Source of the DNA: an uncultured Lachnospiraceae bacterium
Lineage (GTDB): Bacteria; Bacillota; Clostridia; Lachnospirales; Lachnospiraceae
Assembly: GCA_902782965.1 (NCBI GenBank)
Contig: CACZPG010000098.1
Coordinates: forward strand, 1 to 12,524
Direction of reading: 5' to 3'
Length of the DNA stretch: 12,524 nt
Shown here: one piece after another, positions 1 to 6,034 of the stretch
Position numbering within the stretch: position 1 is the first letter of the stretch
How the letters are laid out: every line of letters starts with the position of its first letter
Translations under genes and position numbers: made by a program
Notes under the pieces: model-generated
What the model was told of the DNA's origin: nothing
The model's database searches: none
The model's input: only the letters and a program-made list of their open reading frames with translations

Positions 1-638
1 CACTCAGCTGTCTGCTGTGTAACTATCTTCCATCCATTTTCTTTAGCAAGTGTATCAAGAGCTCCTGATCTACCCTGCTGAGCTGCTGAACCCATAACAC
101 CCTGAAGGTGGATGATGTTGTACTCACCGAGGTTCTGATCTTTGAGCCAGTTAGCTGCCTGCTCACCTTCCTTGTCCATATCAGATACGATTGAAGCTTC
201 ATATAAGCTGTCGCTTGCATCTATAGTACGGTCAAAGAGGATAACTCTGATTCCTGCATCCTGTGCATCCTTAAGTACGCTGTCCCATCCTGATGTATCA
301 GCTGCTGAAAGAAGCAGATAATCTACACCGTCCTGGATGAACTTCTGAGCTGCTGTAATCTGCTCATCGTTCTTAAGACTGTAAGCGAATGAAGCCTCAT
401 ATCCATTCTCAGCTGAGAACATAGCCTTAAGATCTTTATCATTAGCTGTACGATATCCAGACTCATTAGGATCGTTATTAATGATACCAACCTTAATTGT
501 TCCGCCGCTTGATGCTGTTCCGCTGTCTGCAGGTGCATCATTAGATCCGCTTGATGCTCCGCCGCCACAAGCTGTCATTCCAAGAACCATAGCTGTTGCA
601 ACTACTGTTGCAATTAACTTCTTTCCAAATTTCTTCAT
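1..638 (-). CDS. Sugar ABC transporter substrate-binding lipoprotein, probable transport component (partial, C-terminus beyond window)
   Basis: About 212 residues are visible from the start codon at 638, and the frame runs open off the left edge. The N-terminus has a Lys-rich start, a hydrophobic stretch and a lipobox ending M-T-A-C (Cys24), followed by a Gly/Ser/Ala-rich tether, so it is a membrane-anchored lipoprotein. The mature part is a type I periplasmic-binding fold of the YtfQ/RbsB group: G-W-D-S-V-L-K-D-A-Q-D-A-G then V-I-L-F-D-R, and later L-Q-G-V-M-G-S-A-A-Q-Q-G-R, all recognisable in YtfQ. YtfQ binds galactofuranose, but here araD and an FGGY kinase nearby point to arabinose or a related pentofuranose. 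It is paralogous to the protein at 958-2082 and is probably the transport subunit, because it lies last in the visible direction, where ATPase and permease genes usually follow. The ribosome site GGAGGG is strong but buried in a hairpin (646-717). Substrate identity is inferred. Confidence 0.9.
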   Translation of the reverse strand, partial: MKKFGKKLIATVVATAMVLGMTACGGGASSGSNDAPADSGTASSGGTIKVGIINNDPNESGYRTANDKDLKAMFSAENGYEASFAYSLKNDEQITAAQKFIQDGVDYLLLSAADTSGWDSVLKDAQDAGIRVILFDRTIDASDSLYEASIVSDMDKEGEQAANWLKDQNLGEYNIIHLQGVMGSAAQQGRSGALDTLAKENGWKIVTQQTAE

Positions 639-645
639 AATACTT

Positions 646-717
646 AGCCCTCCGTAAATTTTGTATTATAGTTTTTACGTTACCGATGAGAAAACTATAT
701 CAAAATACCGGAGGGCT
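646..717 (-). promoter_or_regulatory. Long 5'-leader hairpin sequestering the Shine-Dalgarno of the transporter binding-protein gene
   Basis: On the minus strand the arm AGCCCTCCG (717-709) is perfectly complementary to CGGAGGGCT (654-646), and the second arm contains the ribosome site 8 nt before the ATG at 638. Further up the stem, A706-G701 pairs with C663-U658 (6 bp) and U699-U691 pairs with A675-A667 (9 bp), separated by small internal loops. The apical loop can close as C-G-[GUAA]-C-G (685-678), a GNRA-type tetraloop. About 26 pairs in total make this far better than chance. No U-tract follows, so it is not an intrinsic terminator. Caveat: if transcription starts from the TATAAA at 717-722, most of the first 5' arm would be missing from that transcript. 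It may control translation, protect the mRNA, or mark a processing site. Confidence 0.6.
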
Positions 718-722
718 TTATA
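717..722 (-). promoter_or_regulatory. Possible -10 element (TATAAA) for the transporter binding-protein gene
   Basis: TATAAA preceded by TCTG lies 79 bp before the start codon. A TTGAA pentamer sits 21 bp upstream of it, much as TTGAA sits 22 bp upstream of the TATAAT of the FGGY kinase promoter. No -35 with normal 16-18 bp spacing is visible, which would suit an activator-dependent promoter. The assignment is weak because the region is very AT-rich, and it conflicts with a full-length leader hairpin. Confidence 0.3.
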
Positions 723-732
723 CAGAATATCT

Positions 733-749
733 TTTGAATTTTTTTCAAA
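733..749. repeat. Inverted repeat TTTGAA-N5-TTCAAA upstream of the transporter gene
   Basis: Six-base perfect arms flank a five-base A/T spacer, just upstream of the possible -10 at 717-722. The position is where a transcriptional activator or repressor could act. On the minus strand the left half reads AATATTTGAA, which matches the FGGY kinase site AAAAATTGAA at 8 of 10 positions. It lies in A/T-rich DNA, so chance is a serious alternative. Confidence 0.35.
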
Positions 750-880
750 TATTTATCACATAAATTTATATGAATTTTTTCTTATTTATATTTTTATGAT
801 TTTTTATATTTTATTTTTGTTTTTTTATTTATTGTTATATTTTTTGTATAATTCATTATTTTTCAGAGCCGCTTTTATCT

Positions 881-933
881 CTTAATCGACTACCTTAAAA
901 TCTTAATTTATAAACAGCTTAATCATCTTAATC
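881..933 (-). repeat. Cluster of GATTAAG-like heptamers
   Basis: On the minus strand GATTAAG occurs at 933-927, 924-918 and 887-881, with the variant AATTAAG at 908-902. The last two are 21 bp apart in register. The nine-base form TCGATTAAG at 889-881 also occurs at 7698-7690, right in front of the FGGY kinase -10. This could be a set of regulator half-sites shared by the two promoters. The motif is short and A/T-rich, so the support is modest. Confidence 0.3.
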
Positions 934-957
934 ACCCTATACATCTATACAATCAAA

Positions 958-2082
958 TCAGTATTCTCTACCGTCGAGAATTTCCTGAGTAAGTATGGTA
1001 ATGTCATATTTCTCGCCGTCTACATCAACATTTGTTACGGTATCATCCGCTGTGAAAGCACTTTCTTCTATATAGGTATATTTCTGGAAATCATTGCCTT
1101 CCTTCACTTCATTTATCAGCTTTAGAACAGATTCACCCTGAAGAGGATTACACTCAACGTCCAGTGCAATTTTACCCTCCAGAACCTTACTAAGGCCGGA
1201 ATGTGCGGCATCAAAGGAAATAATAAGAATCTCCCCATTCTTAATATCAGTTCCAACCTTTCTTCCGGATTCTTCTATAGCCTCAATAGCGCCAATGGCC
1301 TCGTTATCATTCTCACAATAAACCACATTAATGTCATCATGATCTTTAAGCAGTGACTGCATTACTTCCTTGGCTTTTGCCTGGGTATAATCCGCAGGAA
1401 TACTTGCAACAATATTCCATCCGTATTTCTTGCTTGCATACAGGAGTCCGTTACTTCTGCCTATCTGAGCTGTTGCCCCCAGAGTTCCCTGAATATCCAC
1501 AATTCTGAGATCAGATGCCAGGATACCTTTGGCAGCTGTAAATTTGTTAAGCCACTCACAGGCTATCTCTGCTTCTTTATTGAAATCCGATCCCACCCAT
1601 GCGGTGTATAAATATGTATCATTCACACTTACCATTCTGTCTACTATAATAACCGGAATCTCAGCATCTTTAGCTTCCTGAAGTACGGTATCCCAACCGG
1701 TTTCAGTTACCGGAGCAAGAACTATAAAATCCACCTCCTGCTGGATGAAATTCCTTATTGCCAGAATCTGTTTATCCTGTTTCTGCTGGGCATCATCAAA
1801 GAGAAGTTCAATTCCATTGGTTCTTGAAAGGCTTTCTTTAATAGATTCTGTATTGGCAACTCTCCAGTCTGATTCAGCTCCCAGCTGCGAGAATCCAACG
1901 TTCAGATATTTACTCTGCTCAGCCTCCTGATCCTCATCATTCTCACCGGAAGACGCACCGCATCCTGTAATGACGAAAGCTAATATACAAATAAGAAGAA
2001 ACGTCTTACAAAAAAGAGTTCTGCCCGGAATCTTATATTTCGTTTTTTTATTAGTAATATTAATAAGTTTCTTTATCATCAT
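958..2082 (-). CDS. Sugar-binding lipoprotein, probable sensor subunit of the three-component system (AraP-like)
   Basis: A 374-residue lipoprotein: a basic N-terminus, hydrophobic segment about 23-37, lipobox V-I-T-G-C (Cys41), an acidic Glu/Asp/Ser tether, then a type I periplasmic-binding domain. Similarity to E. coli YtfQ (galactofuranose binding) is plain, with N-V-G-F-S-Q-L-G, the D-A-Q-Q-K-Q-D-K-Q-I run, A-P-V-T-E-T-G-W, E-A-K-D-A-E-I-P-V, and A-K-E-V-M-Q-S-L. The tail beyond residue 330 diverges. It begins 31 bp after the YesM-type kinase gene, with no transporter genes attached. This matches systems where an anchored sugar-binding protein presents ligand state to a LytS/YesM kinase (AraP of AraPST in Geobacillus, XylFII of clostridia), so I call it a sensor, not a transporter subunit. 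ATGATG offers two adjacent starts; the SD is AAGGAT. The leader before the lipobox is long, so a later start is possible. Ligand probably arabinose or a pentofuranose (inference). Confidence 0.85.
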   Translation of the reverse strand: MMIKKLINITNKKTKYKIPGRTLFCKTFLLICILAFVITGCGASSGENDEDQEAEQSKYLNVGFSQLGAESDWRVANTESIKESLSRTNGIELLFDDAQQKQDKQILAIRNFIQQEVDFIVLAPVTETGWDTVLQEAKDAEIPVIIVDRMVSVNDTYLYTAWVGSDFNKEAEIACEWLNKFTAAKGILASDLRIVDIQGTLGATAQIGRSNGLLYASKKYGWNIVASIPADYTQAKAKEVMQSLLKDHDDINVVYCENDNEAIGAIEAIEESGRKVGTDIKNGEILIISFDAAHSGLSKVLEGKIALDVECNPLQGESVLKLINEVKEGNDFQKYTYIEESAFTADDTVTNVDVDGEKYDITILTQEILDGREY

Positions 2083-2089
2083 TTATATC

Positions 2090-2135
2090 CTTAAACCTTC
2101 GGTATCTTCACACTTAAACCTTCGGTATTCGCACA
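2090..2135. repeat. 23-bp tandem duplication across the kinase stop codon
   Basis: Bases 2090-2112 and 2113-2135 are adjacent copies matching at 20 of 23 positions; the first 16 bases are identical. The right copy encodes the last codons and part of the stop of the YesM-type kinase. The left copy lies in the gap before the lipoprotein gene. Removing one copy would leave the kinase end unchanged and cut the intergenic gap from 31 to 8 bp, so the duplication appears to have loosened the spacing between the two genes. Confidence 0.85.
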
Positions 2136-3568
2136 CTTACTGTTGTACCGATGCCATACTCACTTTCAACAGTCATTCCGTACTTATCCCCGTAGAGCAT
2201 TTCCAGTCTCTGCTCAACATTGGCCATTCCAAAACCGCTCTGATCGTCATCGGAAATATTTCCGATAATCAGTGATCTGAGTCTTTCAAGTTCATCCGGC
2301 TTCATTCCTATTCCATTATCTTCAACCGTAAACAGGATATCATCACCCTCAGAACGTCCTGTAACCTTTATCAGACCTTTTCCACGTTTATTCTTAATTC
2401 CATGATATAACGCATTCTCCACAATCGGCTGAAGTGTAAGCTTCTGAATATGATAATCAAGAATGTCCTCATTGAAATCAATCTCATAATCCATAATATC
2501 CTGATATCTGTATCTCTGAATCTCAAGGTAACTCTTCACATGTTCTCTCTCGTTGCTGATAGTAATCTCACTCTGTCCCTTGCTGAGAGATATTCTGAAG
2601 AAGCTGGACAATTCCTGAATGATCTGAATAGCCTTCTGGTTCTCACCCGCCTCCGTCATCCAAATGATTGCATCCAGCGTATTATATAGGAAATGTGGAT
2701 TAATCTGTTCCTGAAGGAGACGAAGTTCTGCGTCCTTGGCATTTTCCTGTTCCTTATGAATATCATTTACAAGAGTTTCTATTTCCTTGACCATACTGTT
2801 GAAACTCTTCGCCAGAGTATCCATTTCATCATTACTGTCAGTATGGTAAGAAACTGAGAAGTCTCCACCGGCGAATTTCTCCGTCACCTCACTTAGTTCG
2901 GTTATCGGAGTCGTAATCCTTTCTGCCAGTCGTTTTGACAGAAATACTATAACAAGTATTGTAATTATCAGAGTCACCACGAGAATCCTGATTGTTGAAA
3001 GAAGACTCGTCGCAACTTCAACACGGAGTTTCTCCATATTAGTAGCTTCATCATAAATATATTTCTGGATATCACTCTGAATAAGGGAGGTAAGAGTACG
3101 GATATTCATATCAAGCATTTCCATATTCTCGTCATAATGTCCACCCTCTTCAACATTTTTCAGGATGTCATCTACCCGCTCATCAAGAATCCCCAGAAGC
3201 TTAACAAGAGCAGTAAGGTCCGCACGGACATTCTGCTCTGTAGTCTTTTCCTGAAGATTCTGGAAATGCTGTCTGGCATCATTTATCAATGCCTTGGGAT
3301 CTTCACCTTCAAGCTTCTCTTCCGGATTGCTCCAGTTGGCTGATCCTATTATTATTCTGTACATCATTTCATCCAGGTTATCTTTGAATTCCATACTGTA
3401 TTCATTAGCACCGGTTATATTTCTAACCAGCTGATCATAATCCTGGTAATAAACATAGAGTCTTGCCAGAGCAACGCTGAAAAGCACTATAAAGGGAATC
3501 ACGCATATCCAGATATATTTAGTTAATTTTGACTGTATTTTGCTGACTCTTTTCTTACGTTTCTTCAT
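2114..3568 (-). CDS. YesM/LytS-family sensor histidine kinase (AraS-like)
   Basis: A 484-residue membrane kinase. Visible layout: basic N-terminus, TM1 about 18-38, an extracytoplasmic region about 40-190 predicted mostly helical, TM2 about 192-211, HAMP about 212-265, a short coiled linker, a His_kinase domain with the phosphoacceptor motif Q-I-N-P-H-F-L-Y-N-T-L (His292), and a GHKL ATPase with the N-box (Asn385 in V-E-N-A-L-Y-H-G), D-N-G-I-G-M (417-422) and G-F-G-M-A-N (445-450). The extracytoplasmic part is helical and lacks a sugar-binding fold, fitting a kinase that reads ligand through a partner lipoprotein, here the next gene. It should phosphorylate the regulator at 3631-5304. The gene starts 62 bp after that regulator, with AGGGAAG about 10 nt before the ATG. 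Family and motifs are seen; the sugar and the partner contact are inferred. Confidence 0.93.
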   Translation of the reverse strand: MKKRKKRVSKIQSKLTKYIWICVIPFIVLFSVALARLYVYYQDYDQLVRNITGANEYSMEFKDNLDEMMYRIIIGSANWSNPEEKLEGEDPKALINDARQHFQNLQEKTTEQNVRADLTALVKLLGILDERVDDILKNVEEGGHYDENMEMLDMNIRTLTSLIQSDIQKYIYDEATNMEKLRVEVATSLLSTIRILVVTLIITILVIVFLSKRLAERITTPITELSEVTEKFAGGDFSVSYHTDSNDEMDTLAKSFNSMVKEIETLVNDIHKEQENAKDAELRLLQEQINPHFLYNTLDAIIWMTEAGENQKAIQIIQELSSFFRISLSKGQSEITISNEREHVKSYLEIQRYRYQDIMDYEIDFNEDILDYHIQKLTLQPIVENALYHGIKNKRGKGLIKVTGRSEGDDILFTVEDNGIGMKPDELERLRSLIIGNISDDDQSGFGMANVEQRLEMLYGDKYGMTVESEYGIGTTVSVRIPKV

Positions 3569-3600
3569 AACCGTAAAGCTTCCCTGCTAAGAGCCCGAAC

Positions 3601-3616
3601 TTGCAAACGTCTGCAA
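3601..3616. promoter_or_regulatory. Near-palindrome with central CG between sensor regulator and kinase genes
   Basis: TTGCAAACGTCTGCAA is a 16-bp near-perfect dyad (7 of 8 half-positions match) centred on C-G, in the 62-bp gap before the kinase start at 3568. The form is like a LacI/CcpA-family operator: compared with the cre pattern TGWAANCGNTNWCA it has three mismatches. As RNA it could form only a weak hairpin. An internal operator or roadblock is possible; chance cannot be excluded. Confidence 0.35.
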
Positions 3617-3630
3617 AATGAGTTTCAATA

Positions 3631-5304
3631 TCAGGCTTCCTTCTTTAACCTTCGGAATTCCTTGGGCGACATACCCTGAGTTTTCTTGAAGATATAACTG
3701 AAATAATGGGGATCTCTGTATCCTACTTCAAAACCGACATCTGAGGTTTTCATGGATGTGGTAGTCAGAAGATCCTTGGCTTTATCCATTCTGACAGTAG
3801 TCAGATAATCTATAAAGGTAATTCCTGTCTCTTTTCTGAAAATAGCACTGAAATGATTAGAGCTGACATTTACATTTGAGGAAACCAGCTGAAGAGACAT
3901 CTCTTCATTCTGATAATTATCCAGGATGAAATTCTTAGCCTTCTCAATTATTCCCATGTATTTCTGGTCGGAAATCTTATTTCTGTATTCAATTACTTCT
4001 TTAAGAAGCATTCTGATATAGTCCTTAGCTGTTTCAACCGAATCATTGAACCGCATCGGTTCAGACATCTCACCCAGCAGTTCTATGGACTCTTCACGAG
4101 TCATTCCAAGACTTTCAAGAAGTGATATGGCACTAAACAATGATTCAACAAGCACAAATTGTCTGAGCATTACTGACTCGACAGCTTCCCTGCCCATACT
4201 TCCGAAATAATCATCAACCAGATCATCTGTTTCAGGAATAGTCCCCTGTCTCATAAAATTATAAATAGTCTTCCTGGATATCATTCCGACATCTATGCTG
4301 TTAATATCAAACTTGTCTATATCAGCGCCGGCAGCATTTCGCTCTTCACTTATATTTTCACGTTTCTTCTCTTTATCGGCTTCGTCTCCATAGAATACGA
4401 AACTATCCTCGTACATGTATCTTTCTGCAAATTTCTTACTTGCATCAGCATAGGATACATTTACATCTCTTAATCTTTCCACCGTTTTTCCTACCGATAT
4501 GAAATACTTCATATCAGGATAACCATCCAGCAGTTCTCCCAGCATTCTGATACCGGAATCAATTCTTCCTTCCATTTCTTCAAGATTGTCTGCCTTATCC
4601 AGGAAGCACAGAACATCTCCTACCTGTTCATACAGATATACATTTCCGGTCTCTGCAAACAAATCCTTGATCCTGATATATACTTCCTCTTTGGTTCCCG
4701 AGTATTCGTCTATATCTCCGGAATTATTATTCTTAGGGAAAACCTGCATCAGTATAGTAGAATAATATGCCGCTGTAATCTCGATTCCAAGCTCCTTGCC
4801 CAGAGAAATAGAATCCTGAATAGAGAGCTTTCCATCAATCATATCATGGAGAAACTTCTGCTGCTCCAAAGTTCTGATTTCTTCTCTGTCCTTCAGATAT
4901 TTAAGCCGCGCCTGAGACTCCTGCTGCTGTGCCTTAATATCCTCAGCAATTCGCTTCAATTCATTCATCAGATTCTCACCGGAAACCGGTTTAAGAATAT
5001 ATTCTTCCACACCAATACTGATAGCTTCCTTAGCGTAATTGAAATCATCATATCCGCTGAGTACAACTATCTTAATGTGTGGAAGTTCCTTTCTGACAAG
5101 CCGGGACAGTTCCAGTCCATCCATGAAAGGCATGCGGATATCTGTTATCAGAATATCCGGCTTGGTACTGAGAATCTTGGGAAATGCAACCTCTCCATCT
5201 CCGGCTTCACCAACCAGTTCGAAGCCATCTCTTTCCCAGTCCACCGATTTCTTAATGCCTTCCCTGATGGCATATTCATCTTCTACCAGAAAAACCTTGA
5301 TCAT
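3631..5304 (-). CDS. YesN/AraC-type response regulator (AraT-like)
   Basis: A 557-residue regulator. The receiver domain (about 1-120) shows E8-D9, phosphoacceptor Asp55 in I-T-D-I-R-M-P, Ser83 and Lys105-Pro. A short coiled segment (about 115-150) follows, then a middle domain (about 170-330) of the kind found in YesN proteins. The C-terminus (about 450-557) carries two AraC-type helix-turn-helix motifs: one in the S-L-Q-L-V-S-S-N-V-N-V-S-S-N-H-F-S region, the other in V-G-F-E-V-G-Y-R-D-P-H-Y-F-S-Y-I-F-K-K followed by G-M-S-P-K-E-F-R. It pairs with the YesM-type kinase gene that follows and begins 17 bp after araD, with AGAGG as ribosome site, so it is probably co-transcribed with the catabolic genes. 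Regulators of this type activate sugar transporter and catabolic promoters through direct repeats about 21 bp apart; such a repeat lies at 7699-7729. Autoactivation of its own operon would follow. The target assignment is inferred. Confidence 0.93.
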   Translation of the reverse strand: MIKVFLVEDEYAIREGIKKSVDWERDGFELVGEAGDGEVAFPKILSTKPDILITDIRMPFMDGLELSRLVRKELPHIKIVVLSGYDDFNYAKEAISIGVEEYILKPVSGENLMNELKRIAEDIKAQQQESQARLKYLKDREEIRTLEQQKFLHDMIDGKLSIQDSISLGKELGIEITAAYYSTILMQVFPKNNNSGDIDEYSGTKEEVYIRIKDLFAETGNVYLYEQVGDVLCFLDKADNLEEMEGRIDSGIRMLGELLDGYPDMKYFISVGKTVERLRDVNVSYADASKKFAERYMYEDSFVFYGDEADKEKKRENISEERNAAGADIDKFDINSIDVGMISRKTIYNFMRQGTIPETDDLVDDYFGSMGREAVESVMLRQFVLVESLFSAISLLESLGMTREESIELLGEMSEPMRFNDSVETAKDYIRMLLKEVIEYRNKISDQKYMGIIEKAKNFILDNYQNEEMSLQLVSSNVNVSSNHFSAIFRKETGITFIDYLTTVRMDKAKDLLTTTSMKTSDVGFEVGYRDPHYFSYIFKKTQGMSPKEFRRLKKEA

Positions 5305-5321
5305 TTTATAACCTCTTTATT

Positions 5322-6014
5322 TTACTGACCGTAATATGCATTCGCACCATGCTTACGGAAGAAGTGTTTATCTCTTATACAGTCGGGTGCCGGTTTTACT
5401 TCCGGATTGATAAGTTCAGTCTTAAGCGCCATCTTGGCAACTTCTTCAAGAACAACTGCATTATGTACTGCCTCTGCAGCATCCTTGCCCCAGGTAAATG
5501 GACCATGGTTAGTACAGAGAACTCCAGGAGTATACATCGGATTCAGCCCCTTCTTATCGAAGGTTTCGATGATAACAAGTCCGGTATTCTTCTCGTAGGC
5601 TTCATCAATTTCTTCAGGAGTCAGACTTCTTGCACATGGTATCTCTCCATAGAAATAATCAGCATGTGTTGTGCCATACAGAGGAATACTTCTTCCTGCC
5701 TGAGCCCATGAAGTTGCTTCAGGAGAATGTGTATGAACTACACCTCCTATTTCCTCATATCTTTTATATAATTCAAGATGTGTAGGAGTATCAGAGGACG
5801 GTTTATATTTTCCTTCTACTTTATTCCCCTCAAGGTCCATTACAACCATATCATCCGGAGTCATAGTCTCATAATCAACTCCACTTGGTTTGATTACGAA
5901 GAGACCTGCTTCTCTGTCAATTCCGCTGACATTTCCCCAGGTGTAGGTTACCAGACCTCTCTTCGGAAGTTCCATATTTGCTTCAAAAACTTTCTGTTTT
6001 AATTCTTCTAACAT
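5322..6014 (-). CDS. araD: L-ribulose-5-phosphate 4-epimerase
   Basis: The 230-residue protein interconverts L-ribulose 5-phosphate and D-xylulose 5-phosphate, delivering arabinose carbon to the pentose phosphate or phosphoketolase route in the cytoplasm. It aligns nearly end to end with E. coli AraD (231 residues) from the M-L-E-(E/D)-L-K start to the Y-Y-G-Q end. The family active-site residues are all present one position lower than in E. coli: Asp75 in S-S-D-T-P-T-H, zinc ligands His94, His96 and His170, Asp119 in H-A-D-Y, His217 and Tyr228. It starts 20 bp after the FGGY kinase stop and ends 17 bp before the YesN-type regulator, an operon-like arrangement. Paralogues UlaF and SgbE act in ascorbate/xylulose pathways, but the absence of ula-type neighbours and the closeness to AraD favour arabinose use. 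Confidence 0.96.
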   Translation of the reverse strand: MLEELKQKVFEANMELPKRGLVTYTWGNVSGIDREAGLFVIKPSGVDYETMTPDDMVVMDLEGNKVEGKYKPSSDTPTHLELYKRYEEIGGVVHTHSPEATSWAQAGRSIPLYGTTHADYFYGEIPCARSLTPEEIDEAYEKNTGLVIIETFDKKGLNPMYTPGVLCTNHGPFTWGKDAAEAVHNAVVLEEVAKMALKTELINPEVKPAPDCIRDKHFFRKHGANAYYGQ

Positions 6015-6034
6015 TACTCAATCCTCGTCTCTTT

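Larger units (their letters stand above)
639..957 (-). promoter_or_regulatory. 319-bp AT-rich intergenic leader of the transporter binding-protein gene
   Basis: No credible gene lies here; a 74-codon plus-strand frame is low-complexity Phe/Tyr/Leu/Ile run-on from AT-rich DNA. Reading on the minus strand, the stretch holds a cluster of GATTAAG-like heptamers (881-933), about 120 bp of very A/T-rich DNA, an inverted repeat TTTGAA-N5-TTCAAA (733-749), a possible -10 TATAAA (717-722), and the RBS-containing hairpin (646-717). I see no convincing intrinsic terminator after the upstream lipoprotein gene, so read-through from the sensor operon into the transporter gene is possible. A separate promoter is likely, since transporter binding proteins are usually made in larger amounts than sensor proteins, but in such AT-rich DNA its exact place cannot be fixed by eye. 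Confidence 0.6.

Noticed and set aside
323..568. Minus-strand frame of 81 codons inside the transporter lipoprotein
   Set aside because: The overlapping frame starting at 638 gives a lipobox and a sugar-binding fold, so this frame is an out-of-register shadow. The same applies to 23-220.
646..717. Reading the leader hairpin as an intrinsic terminator of the sensor operon
   Set aside because: No U-tract follows the stem on the minus strand; the sequence after it is the start region of the next gene.
661..885. Plus-strand open frame of 74 codons
   Set aside because: It is almost entirely Phe, Tyr, Leu and Ile from AT-rich intergenic DNA, has no ribosome site, and overlaps the leader hairpin and promoter region of the transporter gene.
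4846..5328. Plus-strand open frame of 160 codons opposite the YesN-type regulator
   Set aside because: It is antisense to a gene with clear receiver and AraC-type motifs, shows no recognisable domain or ribosome site, and looks like a codon-bias shadow.
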